NCBI GenBank assembly: GCA_964345635.1
Contig: CAYFRM010000057.1
Location: 1-36,802 of the forward strand
Source of the DNA: WVXT01 sp964345635
GTDB lineage: Bacteria > UBA6262 > WVXT01
DNA: 36,802 nt
Direction of reading: 5' to 3'
Numbering within the stretch: the stretch's first letter is position 1; each line of letters starts with the position of its first letter. Made by a program: the position numbers and the translations under genes. The notes beneath the pieces were generated by a model. The model saw only the letters and a program-made list of their open reading frames with translations, did not search any database and was not told where the DNA came from. Below are positions 1 through 7,767 of the stretch, in pieces.

Positions 1-231
1 TATTGGTATGAAAACTGCGGCAATATTAAGAAAACGCGTCCAAAATAGACCGGTAATTCTATCTTTAGACAGTAGGTTCATCCACCAACCGTAACTCCAT
101 AATGCTATACTTAGGCTCATCAGGCCAAAAACTTTATTTACAAGCTTCCTTGTATTTTTAAAATAGACAAAGAGTCCTAAAGCTATACTCGTAATAGCAT
201 TTATAAGAGTAGTAATCTTAAAGTAGTCCAT
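1..231 (-). CDS. N-terminal fragment of a 7TM-type sensor histidine kinase (runs off left edge)
   Basis: Reading the minus strand from the ATG at 229-231 gives 77 uninterrupted codons to the window edge. The fragment starts MDYFKITTLINAITSIALGL and shows two hydrophobic membrane segments, at about residues 5-24 and 36-54. Between them is a short basic loop (KNTRKLVNK), followed by FGLMSLSIALWSYGWW and then FWTRFLNIAAVFIPI, which starts a third segment. This spacing and the ALWSYGWW pattern resemble the N-terminal seven-helix sensor region (HisKA_7TM type) found in front of histidine kinases or GGDEF proteins. The catalytic part lies outside the window, so kinase activity is inferred. The ribosome site is weak (GGATAACGG about 14 bases upstream). 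The gene is AT-rich compared with its neighbours. An alternative is another multi-helix membrane protein with the same N-terminal domain. Confidence 0.6.
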   Translation of the reverse strand, partial: MDYFKITTLINAITSIALGLFVYFKNTRKLVNKVFGLMSLSIALWSYGWWMNLLSKDRITGLFWTRFLNIAAVFIPI

Positions 232-304
232 CAATAATTTATTTCCGTTATCCTTTTCTAGAAAATATCTTCATATAATGTCTAAGATTTTAGGTCCTAG
301 CTAA

Positions 305-421
305 TTAATTGGCTACCCAACTTTCTAACGCAATCTCTCCAAAAGCAAAAAGCGGGGTGATCCCAATGATTGGATAATCCCGCTTTACTTGAGCCGTATT
401 CAGTTGTTCTGTTGATCCCAT
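305..421 (-). CDS. possible 38-residue micro-ORF upstream of the histidine kinase
   Basis: An ATG at 419-421 preceded by AAGGACAGGC (a plausible ribosome site) opens 38 codons ending with TAA at 305-307. The C-terminal half is hydrophobic (IIGITPLFAFGEIALESW). It lies between tRNA-Gly and the kinase gene on the same strand. I do not recognise the peptide. A strong terminator-like hairpin sits inside it, so it may be chance. Only homologues with conserved reading frame would support it. Confidence 0.2.
   Translation of the reverse strand: MGSTEQLNTAQVKRDYPIIGITPLFAFGEIALESWVAN
341..386 (-). terminator. intrinsic terminator downstream of tRNA-Gly
   Basis: On the minus strand, AAAGCGGG (379-386) pairs with CCCGCTTT (349-356). 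A smaller inner pairing of TCCAA with TTGGGA extends the hairpin. It is followed by TTTTTGCTTTT (341-351). It lies 90 bases after tRNA-Gly in the direction of transcription and would end the tRNA transcript. Confidence 0.6.
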
Positions 422-475
422 TGCCTGTCCTTATTTAAGAAGCGCTATAAAAGTTCTTTTGAAATAAAAACGAAG

Positions 476-548
476 AGCGGGCGATGGGTCTCGAACCCAC
501 GACCTTTTGCTTGGCAAGCAAATGTTCTACCAGCTGAACTACGCCCGC
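476..548 (-). tRNA. tRNA-Gly (anticodon GCC)
   Basis: The minus strand folds into a full cloverleaf. Acceptor GCGGGCG pairs with CGCCCGC, the D arm is GTTC-AGCTGGTA-GAAC, the anticodon stem is TTTGC/GCAAA with loop TTGCCAA (anticodon GCC), and the T arm is GTGGG-TTCGAGA-CCCAT. Length is 72 bases plus discriminator U at 476, as usual for bacterial tRNA-Gly. CCA is not encoded. It lies in the same direction as the upstream tRNA-Leu. Confidence 0.96.
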
Positions 549-563
549 AGATTAAAGTTAATG

Positions 564-644
564 TCCCCCTCACCTTTATCCTCTCCCCAAGGGGAGAGGA
601 GATATAATCCCCCTCACCTTTGTCCTCTCCCCCAGGGGAGAGGA
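564..644. repeat. two tandem copies of a CCCCTCACC/CTCTCCCC palindromic repeat
   Basis: Copies at about 564-600 and 609-644 share the pattern TCCCCCTCACCTTTRTCCTC followed by an inverted repeat of CTCTCCCC and GGGGAGAG. The same family occurs at 11750-11852. Spurious frames here translate to the familiar PLPQGE-like strings, so no protein should be called. The element lies between the two tRNA genes. Confidence 0.8.
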
Positions 645-652
645 ATAATAGG

Positions 653-677
653 CCAATTAGTGGGCAGGGCGGGACTT
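653..677 (-). repeat. duplicated 3' end of tRNA-Leu (25-bp direct repeat)
   Basis: Positions 653-677 are identical to 794-818. The shared 25 bases cover 8 bases of flank, the discriminator, the 3' acceptor strand, the 3' T-stem strand and half of the T loop of tRNA-Leu. The two copies are separated by 116 bp (678-793) of visibly GC-rich sequence with no convincing gene. A tRNA 3' end repeated beyond the gene is the form an integrase attachment site takes, but the interval is too short to be an element, so this may be a relic or a simple duplication. Confidence 0.7.
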
Positions 678-801
678 CCCTCGCCGCTCTTCCTTTTCTC
701 CCTCGCGGCTCGGGCCCGGGCGCTCACTTCCGGACTTCCAGTCCTCTTCCTCCCATGAGGTCGGCGTTCGCGCCCTTCAAGTCCCTTTTCAGACCAATTA
801 G

Positions 802-883
802 TGGGCAGGGCGGGACTTGAACCCGCACGTGTTACCCCATACGCCCCTCAAACGTACGCGTATACCAATTCCGCCACCTGCCC
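802..883 (-). tRNA. tRNA-Leu (anticodon GAG)
   Basis: Minus-strand cloverleaf with acceptor GGGCAGG/CCTGCCC, discriminator A at 802, anticodon stem TACGT/GCGTA and loop TTGAGGG (anticodon GAG). It has a long variable arm typical of class II tRNAs and T arm GCGGG-TTCAAGT-CCCGC. Total length is 82 bases without CCA. It lies 36 bases after the end of secG and may be co-transcribed with it. Confidence 0.95.
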
Positions 884-919
884 AATATGAAAATTATATA
901 AAAATATAAGGAAAAAATG

Positions 920-1294
920 TTATTTAGGCTGGGCTGGTTCTGGTAGTTGAGGTGTCTCAGGCTTGACGGGGGGCACTTCCGTAGCAGCTTTCTCCTTTTC
1001 TGCTTCCTCGGGGGCTGCTGCGGGGACGGCTGGCTCTTTATAAATAATCGTACTTAATGGTCTACGGACAGAAATTATGGTTAAAGTCAGAGAGGTGAAT
1101 AAAAACAGGATGGCGAAGACCACGGTCAACCTTTTCATAAAAACGTCTCCTCCTCCGCCACCAAAAATCGCCTCGCCGCCGCTTCCGCCTCCGAATAAGC
1201 CCGATAAACTGGCACCCTTTCCTACCTGCAAGAGCACAATCAGAATCAAACATATGGAAACAATAATATGAACTACCAATATTAGAGTTATCAT
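920..1294 (-). CDS. secG: SecG, protein-export membrane protein
   Basis: Small subunit of the SecYEG translocon in the inner membrane. The 124 residues show the family layout: a first helix at about 3-25, then a conserved cytoplasmic GKGASLSGLFGG stretch with a glycine-rich run, then a second helix at about 53-76. The C-terminal tail after residue 85 is long, low-complexity and rich in Pro, Ala and Glu, which is common and variable in SecG. The ATG is preceded by AGGAGATGAA. It starts 9 bases after the pgk stop, so it is in the gap-pgk operon. The usual tpiA gene between pgk and secG is missing here. Confidence 0.93.
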   Translation of the reverse strand: MITLILVVHIIVSICLILIVLLQVGKGASLSGLFGGGSGGEAIFGGGGGDVFMKRLTVVFAILFLFTSLTLTIISVRRPLSTIIYKEPAVPAAAPEEAEKEKAATEVPPVKPETPQLPEPAQPK

Positions 1295-1303
1295 TTCATC
1301 TCC

Positions 1304-2497
1304 TCACTTATCTTTCAAAGCTGAAATTCCCGGCAACTCCTTACCTTCCAGAAACTCTAACGCTGCCCCGCCTCCGGTGGAGATATGCGATATATTCTCC
1401 TGAAGTCCGGCTTTGGTCACGGCAGCGACAGAATCTCCTCCGCCGACAATGGAAATACTGCCTTTCCTGGTAGCTTCAGCGATTGCCTCAGCGATTGCTT
1501 TTGTTCCATTGCTGAACTTATCTATTTCAAAGATACCCATCGGCCCGTTCCAGAGTACGGTTTTGGAAGAACTGATTGCCGAAGAGAAGCGTTTAATAGA
1601 GAAGGACCCTATGTCCACTCCTATCCAGCCTTCGGGAATAGTGACCTCTGAGATTTCTTTACTCTGGGCATCCTCGGAAACTTTATTGGCAATAACGTGG
1701 TCAAGGGGTAACAGAACGGTTACTTTCTTTTTGGAAGCCTGTTTCAGTATTTCGCCCGCGGTATCAATTTTGTCTTCCTCTACCATTGAATTGCCCGTTT
1801 CTATCTTCTCTGCTCTCAAGAAAGTGTAGGCCATAGCACCGCCTAAAATCAAGGAATCTACTTTGGGCAGTAAGTTCTTTATGACTCCAATCTTGGTTGA
1901 TATCTTGGCTCCTCCCAGGATAGCCAAAAAAGGCCTTTCCGGTTCTTCCAGAGCCTGCTTCAGATACTTTAACTCTTTTTGTAACAGAAAACCGGCGCCC
2001 GAGGGTAAATGCCTGGGCACTCCCGACGTGGAAGCGTGCGCTCTGTGGACAGTTCCAAAGGCGTCCTGGATGAATACATCGGCGAGCGAAGCGAGTTGCC
2101 TGGCGAAAGTTTCATTATTTGTTTCTTCTCCCGCGTGGAAGCGCAGATTTTCCAGAAGCAGGACTCCGCCGCCTTTTAACTCCCCGACCATCTTCTCCAC
2201 TTCGGGACCGATGCAGTCAGGCGCCATAAGAACCTCAAGACTCAAAAGCTCTCCCAATCTTTGGGCAACCGGTTTCAAGCTCAATTTCGGGTCTACTTTC
2301 CCTTTGGGTCGCCCCATATGGGACATCAAGATAACCCGGCATTCCCTTCCCAGAGCGTATCTGATTGTCGGTAGAGCAGCTTGAATTCGGGTATCATCCA
2401 CAATTCTTCCTTTGTCATCCAGAGGAACATTGAAATCGCAGCGAATTAGGACTTTTTTACCTTCTATTTCCAAATCCGAAATGGTTAATTTTTCCAT
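1304..2497 (-). CDS. pgk: phosphoglycerate kinase
   Basis: Glycolytic/gluconeogenic enzyme that interconverts 1,3-bisphosphoglycerate + ADP and 3-phosphoglycerate + ATP in the cytosol. The 397 residues are of normal family length. The N-terminal substrate half has VLIRCDFNVPLDD (about 15-27), SHMGRPKG and the LLENLRFHAGEE region. The C-terminal nucleotide half has GGAKISTKI, LWNGPMGIFE and the glycine-rich GGGDSVAAV near residue 350. The ATG has an AAGG-type ribosome site upstream. It lies 66 bases after gap and 9 bases before secG, forming one operon. No unusual residues were noticed. Confidence 0.97.
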   Translation of the reverse strand: MEKLTISDLEIEGKKVLIRCDFNVPLDDKGRIVDDTRIQAALPTIRYALGRECRVILMSHMGRPKGKVDPKLSLKPVAQRLGELLSLEVLMAPDCIGPEVEKMVGELKGGGVLLLENLRFHAGEETNNETFARQLASLADVFIQDAFGTVHRAHASTSGVPRHLPSGAGFLLQKELKYLKQALEEPERPFLAILGGAKISTKIGVIKNLLPKVDSLILGGAMAYTFLRAEKIETGNSMVEEDKIDTAGEILKQASKKKVTVLLPLDHVIANKVSEDAQSKEISEVTIPEGWIGVDIGSFSIKRFSSAISSSKTVLWNGPMGIFEIDKFSNGTKAIAEAIAEATRKGSISIVGGGDSVAAVTKAGLQENISHISTGGGAALEFLEGKELPGISALKDK

Positions 2498-2563
2498 GGC
2501 TTTTACCTTCTTTTAATGCAGAGCTAAGGCCCTGACCCCGAGAGTCCGAGCGCAGTATTGCCT

Positions 2564-3610
2564 CTATTGACTCGCCACTCTCTCCTTGGCTCCGCTTTTC
2601 TCTCCTGACTTCACCATATAGTTAACCAGGTCATTGACTCTACAGGAGTAAGCCCATTCGTTATCGTACCAGGCGAGAACTTTTATCATCTTGCCTTCTA
2701 TCACTCTCGTGGAAAGCCCGTCTACTATGGCAGACTTGTTGTTTCCATAAAAATCGCGGGATACCAATGGCTCCTCGGTATATGCGAGATACTTACTCAA
2801 CTTCCCCTGGGAAGCTTCCTGGAATATCTTATTTACCTCCTCCGCGGTCGTCTCTTTCTTCGCCTCTACGACTAAATCTACCAGAGAGACATTGGGAGTA
2901 GGCACGCGTATCGCCATACCATCCATCTTGCCTTTCAACTCGGGCAGGACCAATCCTATGGCTTTTGCTGCGCCGGTAGTGGTAGCAATCATAGAAAGAG
3001 TAGCTGCCCGGGCGCGGCGCAAATCTTTATGAGGAAAGTCGAGAGTAACCTGGTCATTAGTGATAGAATGGATGGTAGTCATCAATCCTCTTTCAATCCC
3101 GAACTTATCCAGAAGAACCTTGGCTACTGGCGCCAGGCAGTTTGTGGTGCAGGAAGCGTTGGAAACAATATCGTGTTTGGAGCTATCGTACTTATCTTCG
3201 TTTACTCCCATAACTAAGGTGAGAGCTTCCCCTTTTGCCGGGGCAGTAATGACTACTTTTTTCGCTCCCGCTTTCATATGGGCTCTGGCTTTTTCCGCGT
3301 CGGTAAACCTGCCCGTAGACTCTATAACAATATCCACACCCAGTTCTTTCCATGGCAGCTCGGCCGGATCTTTCTGTGACAATACTTTTATCTCTTTCCC
3401 GTCTATCGTAATGGAATCATCTTTTGCTTCTACTTTACCTTTAAAAGTGCCAAAAGTTGAGTCATACTTAAACAGGTGCGCCAGAGTTTTGGCATTGGTC
3501 AAATCATTAACTGCCACAAAATCGAGCTCCTTTACCCCTTCAGCCAGGGCTGCTCTGAGCACCAGCCTTCCAATCCTTCCAAATCCGTTGATACCTACCT
3601 TTGTTGCCAT
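2564..3610 (-). CDS. gap: glyceraldehyde-3-phosphate dehydrogenase (type I)
   Basis: NAD-dependent oxidation and phosphorylation of glyceraldehyde-3-phosphate in central glycolysis. The N-terminal Rossmann motif is GINGFGRIGR (7-16). VNDLTN (34-39) has Asp36, typical for NAD rather than NADP. The catalytic motif SNASCTTNC places Cys154, with His181 in the following TTIHSITNDQ stretch. The 348 residues are slightly longer than usual because of a short polar C-terminal tail (KSGEKSGAKERVASQ). The start codon has a strong AAGGAGGTAAG site. A good promoter at 3656-3683 makes this the first gene of gap-pgk-secG. Confidence 0.97.
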   Translation of the reverse strand: MATKVGINGFGRIGRLVLRAALAEGVKELDFVAVNDLTNAKTLAHLFKYDSTFGTFKGKVEAKDDSITIDGKEIKVLSQKDPAELPWKELGVDIVIESTGRFTDAEKARAHMKAGAKKVVITAPAKGEALTLVMGVNEDKYDSSKHDIVSNASCTTNCLAPVAKVLLDKFGIERGLMTTIHSITNDQVTLDFPHKDLRRARAATLSMIATTTGAAKAIGLVLPELKGKMDGMAIRVPTPNVSLVDLVVEAKKETTAEEVNKIFQEASQGKLSKYLAYTEEPLVSRDFYGNNKSAIVDGLSTRVIEGKMIKVLAWYDNEWAYSCRVNDLVNYMVKSGEKSGAKERVASQ

Positions 3611-3655
3611 TTATCACTTACCTCCTTCTATTAATTTGCTTATCCAGTACAAGTT

Positions 3656-3683
3656 ATTATATAAATTCACCCAATAAAGTCAA
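3656..3683 (-). promoter_or_regulatory. sigma-70 type promoter of gap-pgk-secG
   Basis: Minus strand TTGACT (3678-3683), 16-base spacer, TATAAT (3656-3661). The predicted start is about 40 bases before the gap ATG. The match is 5/6 and 6/6 to consensus. Confidence 0.8.
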
Positions 3684-3702
3684 GACTTTTTTGAGATAGC
3701 TA

Positions 3703-3796
3703 TAGCAGAGCTATCGCTCTGCGGCTACATTCTGAATCTGTAGCAGCAAAGCGTAAGCTTTGCTTCTTCTTAGCAGAGCTATCGATCTGCGGCTAC
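3703..3796. repeat. three short palindromic repeats between gap promoter and comF
   Basis: TAGCAGAGCTATCGCTCTGC (family B) is at 3703-3728 and, with one change, at 3771-3796. Between them TAGCAGCAAAGCGTAAGCTT (family A) is at 3741-3764. Each can form a hairpin. The same families recur near lptF/lptG, S8, the porV-like gene and the nucleotidyltransferase gene, so these are dispersed REP-like elements rather than a gene-specific site. Confidence 0.85.
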
Positions 3797-3806
3797 CATT
3801 TTAATT

Positions 3807-4478
3807 CTATATTCCATGGGCTAAGACCAACGCATAAACCTCGTTGACTCCTGCCCCTTTCAATACTCTGGCGCATTCATCCACTGTTGCTCCCGTAGTT
3901 GCCAGGTCGTCTAACAGGAGAACCGTCTTTCCTGCAATCGTGGCGACGTCTTCTTTCCCTGACTTCGATACTTCAAAAGCCCCCGAAAGATTCTCAAACC
4001 TCTCTTCTCTATTCAGTCCGAACTGCGGCTTGGTCTTCTTTCTTCTTTCCACTAAATCGGTCAATATCGGCTTATCCACCGCTTCTCCCAGAACCCGGGC
4101 CAAAAGTTCTGCCTGGTTATAACCTCTCTTCTTATGCCTGGCCTTTTCCAGCGGTATGGGAATAATATAGTCGAATCTTTCTTCTTCCAGGTACTCCTCC
4201 ACAAAATCGACCAGGAGCTTCCCCAAAGGATTGGCTAAATATTTCTTCTCCTTATATTTGAATTGATGAATCAGTTCCTTCAGAACCCCGTCATATACTG
4301 CCACCGACCATATTCTTTCTAAAGATAGTCTTATGTCAATTGGCCGGTTGAGGTAGATAATCCTGGACCAGCAATCTCCGCAGACGCGCTCTTTATTATC
4401 GGCTGCGAGCAGCCTTCCGCAGTTGACACACTGAAGGGGAAAGAAAAAATTCAAAAGAAGTTCCCAGAAAGTAGCCAA
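3807..4478 (-). CDS. comF: ComF family phosphoribosyltransferase-like protein
   Basis: ComF-type protein linked in other bacteria to competence and DNA uptake or processing; its reaction is not established. The N-terminal four-cysteine zinc-binding pattern CVNCGRLLA...CGDC lies at about residues 17-37. A type I phosphoribosyltransferase fold follows, with the PRPP-binding motif VLLLDDLATTGAT near 186-198 and a KKRGYNQAELLA motif near 115-126. At 223 residues it is of normal length. The start is TTG at 4476-4478, chosen because AGGAGAG lies 4-5 bases upstream and no ATG fits. It stands alone between repeats. No competence machinery is visible in this window. Confidence 0.85.
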   Translation of the reverse strand: MATFWELLLNFFFPLQCVNCGRLLAADNKERVCGDCWSRIIYLNRPIDIRLSLERIWSVAVYDGVLKELIHQFKYKEKKYLANPLGKLLVDFVEEYLEEERFDYIIPIPLEKARHKKRGYNQAELLARVLGEAVDKPILTDLVERRKKTKPQFGLNREERFENLSGAFEVSKSGKEDVATIAGKTVLLLDDLATTGATVDECARVLKGAGVNEVYALVLAHGI

Positions 4479-4502
4479 AAATCTCTCCTATTTTTCTCAA
4501 AG

Positions 4503-4562
4503 GTCATTGCGAGCGAGTGAAGGGAGCGTGGCAATCTCGAGATTGCTTCACTTCGTTCTTTC
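4503..4562. repeat. GTCATTGCGAGC-type imperfect palindromic repeat
   Basis: The sequence starts GTCATTGCGAGCGAGTGAAG and continues to GGCAATCTCGAGATTGC and CTTCACTTCGTTC, forming a long imperfect inverted repeat around CTCGAG. This is a widespread intergenic repeat type in bacterial genomes. One copy is seen here, between comF and the acyl-CoA synthetase terminator. Confidence 0.6.
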
Positions 4563-4640
4563 TTGAGGATGAACAAATTATCTTTGAAATACTACCTTTT
4601 TATCCTATCTTTTTCAAGGATTTTCTCTTCACCTGTATAG

Positions 4641-4674
4641 AAAAAAACCGCTAATGCGATAAATAATTAGCGGT
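4641..4674 (-). terminator. intrinsic terminator ending the PadR-MMPL-acyl-CoA synthetase operon
   Basis: On the minus strand, ACCGCTAAT (666-674 side) pairs perfectly with ATTAGCGGT (647-655 side) around a 10-base loop, followed by seven T. It lies 38 bases after the last acyl-CoA synthetase stop codon. The hairpin could also work weakly for comF read-through on the other strand. Confidence 0.9.
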
Positions 4675-4711
4675 CTTTTCGTAGATTGACTATTTCCCGA
4701 AATGCTGACTC

Positions 4712-6223
4712 TCAAGAGCTATTCTTCACAAGTTCTGCCCTGGCTATCTTGCCTGTCCTTGTTTTGGGAAGGCTTTCTCTGAATTCTACCTCTCTGGGAA
4801 CTTTGTAGTTTGCCATTCTCTGCCGGCAGTAACCGATTATATCATCTTCAGTGGCTTCCATTCTATCCTTCAACACTACCACGGCTCTCACCTTCTCGCC
4901 CCTTTTTACATCGGGAGCACTCATCACGGCTGCCTCTTTTATCTTGGGATGCTCGCGCAGGACGTCTTCCACCTCGGAGACGTAGACCATCAGTCCTCCC
5001 ACGTTTATCCTGTCCTGCTTCCTTCCCACGATGTAGAAATAACCTTCCTCGTCTCTCCTCGCCAGGTCTCCCGTGTGCAGCCAGCCATCCTTTATTTTCT
5101 CGCCAGTAGCTTCCGGGTCATTGTGATACCCTTTCATTATATGAGGGCCGCAGGTAACTATCTCGCCAACCTTTCCTACAGGGACTTCGTCTCCGTCTTC
5201 ATCCACTATCTTCACTTCTCTCCCGGGAAGCGGCTTGCCAATGTTTCCAAAGGGAGCAGCACTATCCAGCGGCTCAAAGGTAATCATCGGAGAAGTCTCG
5301 GTTAGTCCATAGCCCTGGCAACACCTTCTCAATCCCAGTCTTTCTCCCATCTCCTTAACCAGCCCGGGCGCAGAATACGCGCCCATAAGAGCCACACCCC
5401 TGAGGCTTGACAGGTCGTACTTGTGGAACTCGCCTAATTGAATCAATGACTGAGCCATAGGAGGGACTAACTGAGTGGCTGTCACACGATTCTTCTCTAT
5501 GGTCTCCAGCCATTTCCTGGGACTGAAAGCACCCAAAATTACAGAAGGAATGCCCATTTCGACTGTCTGATTAAAAACAATTGGCCCGCTTATATGGGAC
5601 GCGGGCAAAGCAATCATATAGACATCGTTCTCCGTAGTATTCCAGAAAGCGTGCATATCTTTAGGGAACCAGTCGAGATTGCCAAAAGTTACCATTACTC
5701 CCTTCGGTTTTGCGGTAGTCCCTGAAGTGTACATATAAAGGGCTACATCATCATCCTCGATTTCCGGGGGAATAACGCGAGAAGAACCCTGGTTTTTCAT
5801 CCCGTTAAACGATTTATAACCTTCCTTTACTTCCTCTCCCGCCACGATGATGTTCTTTATACCGGGAATTTCTGCTCTCATAGAAAAAAACATATCTTGA
5901 TACTGGCTGGTGGTTATCATTGCTACCGGTTTAGCGTCGTCGAGGATTGACTTCACTTCCTCCTCTTTAAGGCGAACATCGAGAGGAGCGTGGATAGCGC
6001 CAATCTTCAGGATAGCAAAATAACTCAAGGCAAACTCCATCGAATCGGGAAGGAAAGTGGCCACGCGGTCACCTTTCTTCACGCCCTCCCTGAATAGTCC
6101 CGCAGAAAGATTATTCACCAGGCGGTCGAGTTCCCGGAAAGAGACTTTCTCGTCCTCAAAAATTATCGCCACCTTGTCCTTGAACCTGGCAACGCTCTCC
6201 TCCAAAACCTTTCCTACGTTCAT
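4712..6223 (-). CDS. AMP-forming acyl-CoA synthetase, copy 3
   Basis: Member of the ANL superfamily that activates a carboxylic acid with ATP to an acyl-adenylate and then a thioester (CoA or carrier protein). Of 503 residues, the P-loop-like A3 motif YTSGTTAKPKG is at 165-175, A5 GYGLTETSP at 304-312, A7 HTGDLARRD at 383-391 and the catalytic lysine in PKTRTGKI at Lys492. There is no signal peptide or membrane segment. It is the most diverged of three tandem copies (for example its tail is AELVKNSS where the others end GELAKKNC). It starts 10 bases after copy 2 and is the last gene before the terminator. Substrate cannot be read from sequence; medium- or long-chain fatty acid is a guess from the lipid-transport neighbours. 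Confidence 0.88.
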   Translation of the reverse strand: MNVGKVLEESVARFKDKVAIIFEDEKVSFRELDRLVNNLSAGLFREGVKKGDRVATFLPDSMEFALSYFAILKIGAIHAPLDVRLKEEEVKSILDDAKPVAMITTSQYQDMFFSMRAEIPGIKNIIVAGEEVKEGYKSFNGMKNQGSSRVIPPEIEDDDVALYMYTSGTTAKPKGVMVTFGNLDWFPKDMHAFWNTTENDVYMIALPASHISGPIVFNQTVEMGIPSVILGAFSPRKWLETIEKNRVTATQLVPPMAQSLIQLGEFHKYDLSSLRGVALMGAYSAPGLVKEMGERLGLRRCCQGYGLTETSPMITFEPLDSAAPFGNIGKPLPGREVKIVDEDGDEVPVGKVGEIVTCGPHIMKGYHNDPEATGEKIKDGWLHTGDLARRDEEGYFYIVGRKQDRINVGGLMVYVSEVEDVLREHPKIKEAAVMSAPDVKRGEKVRAVVVLKDRMEATEDDIIGYCRQRMANYKVPREVEFRESLPKTRTGKIARAELVKNSS

Positions 6224-6233
6224 TCTATACTCC

Positions 6234-7745
6234 TCAGCAGTTCTTTTTGGCCAGTTCTCCCCTGGCTATCTTGCCCGTTCTGGTCTTGGGCAGACTCTCC
6301 CTGAACTCCACCTCCCGGGGAACTTTGTAGTCGGCCATTCTCTCCCGACAATAATCTATTATCTCTTTCTCCGTAGATTCCATTGCTTCCTTCAGAACAA
6401 TAACAGTCCTTACTTTCTCTCCTCTCTTCCGGTCGGGAGCGCTGACTACAGCCACCTCTTTTATTTTGGGATGGTGATGAAGAACGTCCTCAACCTCGGA
6501 GACATAAACCATCAAGCCCCCGACGTTGATTCTATCCTGCGTCCTTCCCACAATGTAGATATATCCTTCTTCATCTCTCCGGGCCAAATCACCGGTGTGC
6601 AACCACCCATCCTTGATTCTTTCGCGCGTGGCTTCGGGGTCATTGTGATAACCTTTCATTACGTGTGAACCGCGAGTAACTATTTCCCCAACATGCCCTA
6701 CGGGAACTTCATCGCCGTCTTCATCAACTATCTTCACTTCTTTGCCCGGCAATGGCTTGCCGATGTTTCCAAAAGGAGCATTGCTCTCAATGCCCTCAAG
6801 GGTAAGTAGAGGCGAAGTTTCAGTCAACCCATAACCCTGACAACCTCTTCTTAGTCCCAGTTTTTCTCCAATTTCTTTGACCAAGCCGGGAGTAGAATAT
6901 GCGCCCATAAGAGCTAGGGTTCTTAAGCTTGATAAGTCATGCTTATCAAACTCATTAAGCTGTATCAATGCATTGGCCATCGGCGGCACGAAATGGATAA
7001 TAGTCACGCCATTATTCTCTATATTCTCCAGCCATTTCCTGGGATTGAATGCTCCCAGAATTGAAGTGGCCACTCCCATCACAATCGTCTGATTGAATAG
7101 AATTGGTCCACTTATGTGGGAAGCGGGTAATGAGAGCATATGGATATCATCCTCAGTAGTTTTCCAGACATTGTGCATATCTTTAGGGAACCAATCCAGG
7201 CTGCCAAAAGTTACCATTACTCCCTTTGGTCTGGCGGTAGTCCCTGAAGTGTAGAGATAAAGAGCTATATCTTCATCAGCGACTTCCGCGGGAATAACGC
7301 GAGAGGAATCTTTGTTTTTCATTTCGTTAAAGGATTTGCAACCTTCCTTTACTTCTTCTCCCACCACGATGATACTTTTTGTACCGGGAATTTCTGCTGT
7401 CATAGAGAGAAACATATCCTGAAACTGGCTGGTGGTTATAATTGCTACTGGTTTAGCGTCGCCAAAAATTAACTTCACTTCCTCTTCTTTAAGTCTTATA
7501 TCGAGTGGAGCGTGAATAGCGCCAATTTTCAGGATAGCATAATAACCTAAAGCTATCTCCATTGAATCCGGCAGGAAAGTGACCACGCAATCACCTTTTT
7601 TCACGCCCTCTCCAATCAGACCTGCCGAGAGATTGTTCACCAGACGGTCAAGCTCCCGGAAAGAGAGTTTCTCATCCTCAAAAATTATCGCCACTTTGTC
7701 TTCGAACCTGGCAACACTCTCTTCTAAAACTTTTCCTACATTCAT
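6234..7745 (-). CDS. AMP-forming acyl-CoA synthetase, copy 2
   Basis: Same length (503 residues), start MNVGKVLEESVARF and full motif set as its neighbours: YTSGTTARPKG, GYGLTETSPLL, HTGDLARRDEEGY and PKTRTGKIAR. By eye the last third is nearly identical to copy 1, including an exact 83-base match (6592-6674 against 8157-8239), while the substrate-pocket region (about residues 200-260) differs more. This suggests tandem duplication with either recent origin or gene conversion. The ATG follows a GGAGGAGGG-like site. It lies 53 bases after copy 1, with part of that gap made of a dispersed repeat. Three intact copies suggest different substrates or dosage. Confidence 0.88.
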   Translation of the reverse strand: MNVGKVLEESVARFEDKVAIIFEDEKLSFRELDRLVNNLSAGLIGEGVKKGDCVVTFLPDSMEIALGYYAILKIGAIHAPLDIRLKEEEVKLIFGDAKPVAIITTSQFQDMFLSMTAEIPGTKSIIVVGEEVKEGCKSFNEMKNKDSSRVIPAEVADEDIALYLYTSGTTARPKGVMVTFGSLDWFPKDMHNVWKTTEDDIHMLSLPASHISGPILFNQTIVMGVATSILGAFNPRKWLENIENNGVTIIHFVPPMANALIQLNEFDKHDLSSLRTLALMGAYSTPGLVKEIGEKLGLRRGCQGYGLTETSPLLTLEGIESNAPFGNIGKPLPGKEVKIVDEDGDEVPVGHVGEIVTRGSHVMKGYHNDPEATRERIKDGWLHTGDLARRDEEGYIYIVGRTQDRINVGGLMVYVSEVEDVLHHHPKIKEVAVVSAPDRKRGEKVRTVIVLKEAMESTEKEIIDYCRERMADYKVPREVEFRESLPKTRTGKIARGELAKKNC

Positions 7746-7767
7746 TCTACCCTCCTCCTTGGAACTT

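Noticed and set aside
507..820. Two plus-strand ORFs over the tRNA region
   Set aside because: They run through tRNA genes and repeats; their Pro/Ser-rich translations are the known reading of the CTCTCCCC repeat.
1062..1271. Arg-rich or Pro-rich ORFs overlapping secG on both strands
   Set aside because: Frame shadows of the glycine-rich run of secG.
3060..3677. 205-codon plus-strand ORF opposite gap
   Set aside because: Antisense shadow of a conserved gene; no ribosome site or family resemblance.
3703..3796. CRISPR array
   Set aside because: The short repeats are self-complementary, unevenly spaced, of two families and found all over the window; no cas genes.
6057..6668. 203-codon plus-strand ORF across the junction of two acyl-CoA synthetases
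   Set aside because: Antisense to intact adenylation motifs, and a similar antisense ORF recurs in the paralogue.
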